Positions 14,024-15,422 of a stretch of 15,422 bases of DNA are shown here, one piece after another. The notes below the pieces were generated by a model. It was not told the DNA's origin and made no database searches. It saw only the letters and a program-made list of their open reading frames with translations. This stretch comes from DAOUMU01 sp034409055 (GTDB lineage Bacteria > Chloroflexota > Anaerolineae > 4572-78 > J111). The stretch lies in NCBI GenBank assembly GCA_034409055.1, contig DAOUMU010000219.1, positions 1 through 15,422 of the forward strand, read 5' to 3'. The number at the start of each line of letters is the position of its first letter. Positions within the stretch are counted from its first letter, which is position 1. A program made the translations under genes and the position numbers.

Positions 14024-15046
14024 CTATTGCAATGTGACTCTGGGATCAAGCATAGCTTGCCCCAGGTCCAGAAATAAGTTGACAAAGACGTAAAAGACGG
14101 TGACGACCAGCGTCACCGAGACGATGACCGGGAAGTCAATACTGAGCACGGCATTGGTGACATACGTGCCCAGGCCCGGCCAGGAGAAGATAATTTCGAC
14201 CAGAATAGCGCCGGTCAGCGAATAGACAAACGACAGGCCGAGCACGGTAATCGTGGGAATGATGGCGTTTTTCAGGGCCAGGACGAATAAGACCGTCCGT
14301 TCCGGGATACCGGCGATACGAGCGGCCAGGATGTACTTTTCGTTCAATACCTCAATCATCGTCGAGCGGGTCATGCGGATGGTCAGGCCAATGGCATAGG
14401 TGGCCAGGGTGAAGGCAGGCAGGATGATGTGGATCAGGGCATCCTGGAAGGCGATCAAGTTACCGGTGATCAGGCTGTCAATCAGATAAAAGCCGGTGAT
14501 TTCCGTCACCGGATGATACAAGGAGATTTCGGTGGAGATACGGCCACCCAGCGGTAAGATGCCCAACCGGCTAAAGAAGAACAGTTGCAGCAGCAGCCCC
14601 AGCCAGAAGGTGGGCATCGACACCCCGGCAATGGAGAAGAGGCGGGTCAGGTGGTCCAACAGGCTGCCCTTTTTGGCTCCAGAGAAAACGCCGAGCGGAA
14701 TCCCGATGACCACCGCCATGACCATACCGGCCAGCACCAACTCCAGGGTGGCCGGCAGGAAAGTTTTTAGATCGGTGGCAATCGGCTGGTGTGACCGGAC
14801 CGAAGTACCCAGGTCGCCCTGCAACAGCGCCCCCATATAGCGCAGGTATTGTTCGTAAAGCGGCCGGTCCAGCCCCAGTTCTTCTCGGGCCTGGGCAATC
14901 TGCTCCGGGGTAGGATGCGCCCCTACCCAGGCTGCGGCCGGATCGGAGGGAATGACCCGGGCAATGAAGAAGGTAATGATTGACACACTGACCAGGACAA
15001 GCACCGCCATAGCCAGCCGCCAAATGATGTATTCCAATCTATGCAT
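14024..15046 (-). CDS. Dpp/Opp-type ABC transporter permease, DppB-like
   Basis: This 340-residue permease is the first gene of the operon. It has an N-terminal helix (RLAMAVLVLVSVSIITFFIA), then the DppB-type periplasmic stretch with LGLDRPLYEQYLRYMGALLQ and GDLGTSV, five further hydrophobic segments and an EAA-type loop (NEKYILAARIAGIPERTV). Length is normal. An AAGGGGATG stretch upstream could serve as the ribosome site. No substrate-binding protein gene is present between it and the window edge, so that partner must lie further upstream or elsewhere. Confidence 0.93.
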   Translation of the reverse strand: MHRLEYIIWRLAMAVLVLVSVSIITFFIARVIPSDPAAAWVGAHPTPEQIAQAREELGLDRPLYEQYLRYMGALLQGDLGTSVRSHQPIATDLKTFLPATLELVLAGMVMAVVIGIPLGVFSGAKKGSLLDHLTRLFSIAGVSMPTFWLGLLLQLFFFSRLGILPLGGRISTEISLYHPVTEITGFYLIDSLITGNLIAFQDALIHIILPAFTLATYAIGLTIRMTRSTMIEVLNEKYILAARIAGIPERTVLFVLALKNAIIPTITVLGLSFVYSLTGAILVEIIFSWPGLGTYVTNAVLSIDFPVIVSVTLVVTVFYVFVNLFLDLGQAMLDPRVTLQ

Positions 15047-15064
15047 AGGCTCATCCCCTTCCTT

Positions 15065-15224
15065 ATGTCATTTCGAATGGAGCATAGCGGAATGAGAAAT
15101 CCCCAAACAGACAGTCGCCTCATGTCATTTCGAATGGAGCGTAGCGGAATGAGAAATCCCCAACAGGTTGATTTTAAGACCCACCCTTGGGGATTTCTCG
15201 TCACTTCGTTCCTCGAAATGACAT
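15065..15224. repeat. Palindromic repeat with one arm duplicated, in the operon leader
   Basis: ATGTCATTTCGA begins two nearly identical direct copies of about 42 bases (15065-15106 and 15122-15163). They differ at a few bases and have a 57-base period. The complementary arm, ending TCGAAATGACAT, lies at 15187-15224. It belongs to the same TGTCATT family as the elements near 3503 and 5901. It starts 19 bases upstream of the DppB-like start codon, so the operon promoter must lie beyond it or inside it. Confidence 0.85.
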
Positions 15225-15273
15225 GCCCCAGGTTATTTTGCTTATCTCGTTACCCGACAAAATCCGGCGTAGA

Positions 15274-15293
15274 GGCGATCCCTTGTGGTCGCC
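15274..15293. repeat. Small intergenic palindrome of the GGGCGACC type
   Basis: GGCGATC (15274-15280) pairs with GGTCGCC (15287-15293) with one G-T wobble and a 6-base loop. The element, with flanking GTAG and CCC, resembles a widespread bacterial intergenic repeat. Confidence 0.5.
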
Positions 15294-15350
15294 CACCCTG
15301 ACTGTCTAACTATCACGGGGCCTAGCATTGTGCTTGACCACAGTAAAGTT

Positions 15351-15422
15351 ACCCCCTGATTTCAGGGGCTTGACCCCCTGAATTTGTGGGACACCCCTTG
15401 ATTTCAGGAGCTTAAGCCCTCA
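15351..15422. repeat. Short tandem repeat of about 20-22 bases, cut by the window edge
   Basis: Three units start at 15351, 15373 and 15393. The first and third are most alike (ACCCCCTGATTTCAGGGG and ACCCCTTGATTTCAGGAG); the middle one, ACCCCCTGAATTTGTGGG, has drifted. The unit is itself palindromic (CCCCTGA and TCAGGGG). All six frames are interrupted, so no gene enters from the right edge. No clear promoter is seen in 15225-15350. Confidence 0.6.

Noticed and set aside
15041..15301. Small frames on both strands upstream of the DppB-like gene
   Set aside because: They consist of the duplicated palindrome arms and have no independent support.
15351..15422. Possible CRISPR array
   Set aside because: Units are about 20-22 bases, directly adjacent, inexact and have no unique spacers; no cas gene is present.

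Overview
The window reads as a catabolic and transport region from a moderately GC-rich bacterium. I infer Chloroflexota (an Anaerolineae- or Caldilineae-like lineage) from general protein style, clear AGGAGG ribosome sites, and intergenic DNA full of short tandem repeats and palindromic repeats. No marker gene proves the phylum. All convincing genes lie on the minus strand except one membrane glycosyltransferase.

Layout. (1) Positions 1-496 hold no convincing gene, only a doubtful gene edge, an array of ten octamers, a hairpin and a second octamer array that runs up to the first stop codon. (2) Positions 497-3396 on the minus strand hold a promoter, a GntR/UTRA regulator, a PyrB-like transcarbamylase whose usual aspartate-binding Arg appears to be missing, and a YgeW-family knotted transcarbamylase. 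(3) Positions 3430-6060 hold a plus-strand PMT/ArnT-type glycosyltransferase flanked on both sides by palindromic repeat elements. (4) Positions 6072-15046 on the minus strand form one long, tightly packed operon. In transcription order it encodes a DppB-type permease, a hydantoin/allantoin racemase-like protein, a DppC-type permease, two Dpp-type ATPases, a DUF917 protein, a NicX-like M29-fold protein, a small nitroreductase, a small uncharacterised protein and a second M29-fold protein. (5) Positions 15047-15422 hold no gene but three kinds of repeat.

Working model (inference). The operon imports a small amide, cyclic-amide or ureide compound and processes it with the racemase, the DUF917 protein (a family linked to thiohydantoin and hydantoin chemistry), a flavin enzyme and two metal-dependent M29-fold enzymes. 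The two transcarbamylases under GntR control could release carbamoyl phosphate from a carbamoylated intermediate. No substrate-binding protein, hydantoinase, N-carbamoylase or carbamate kinase lies in the window, so the substrate is unknown and the link between the two minus-strand blocks is not proven. The strongest leads for new biology are the paired atypical transcarbamylases and the racemase/DUF917/double-M29 operon.
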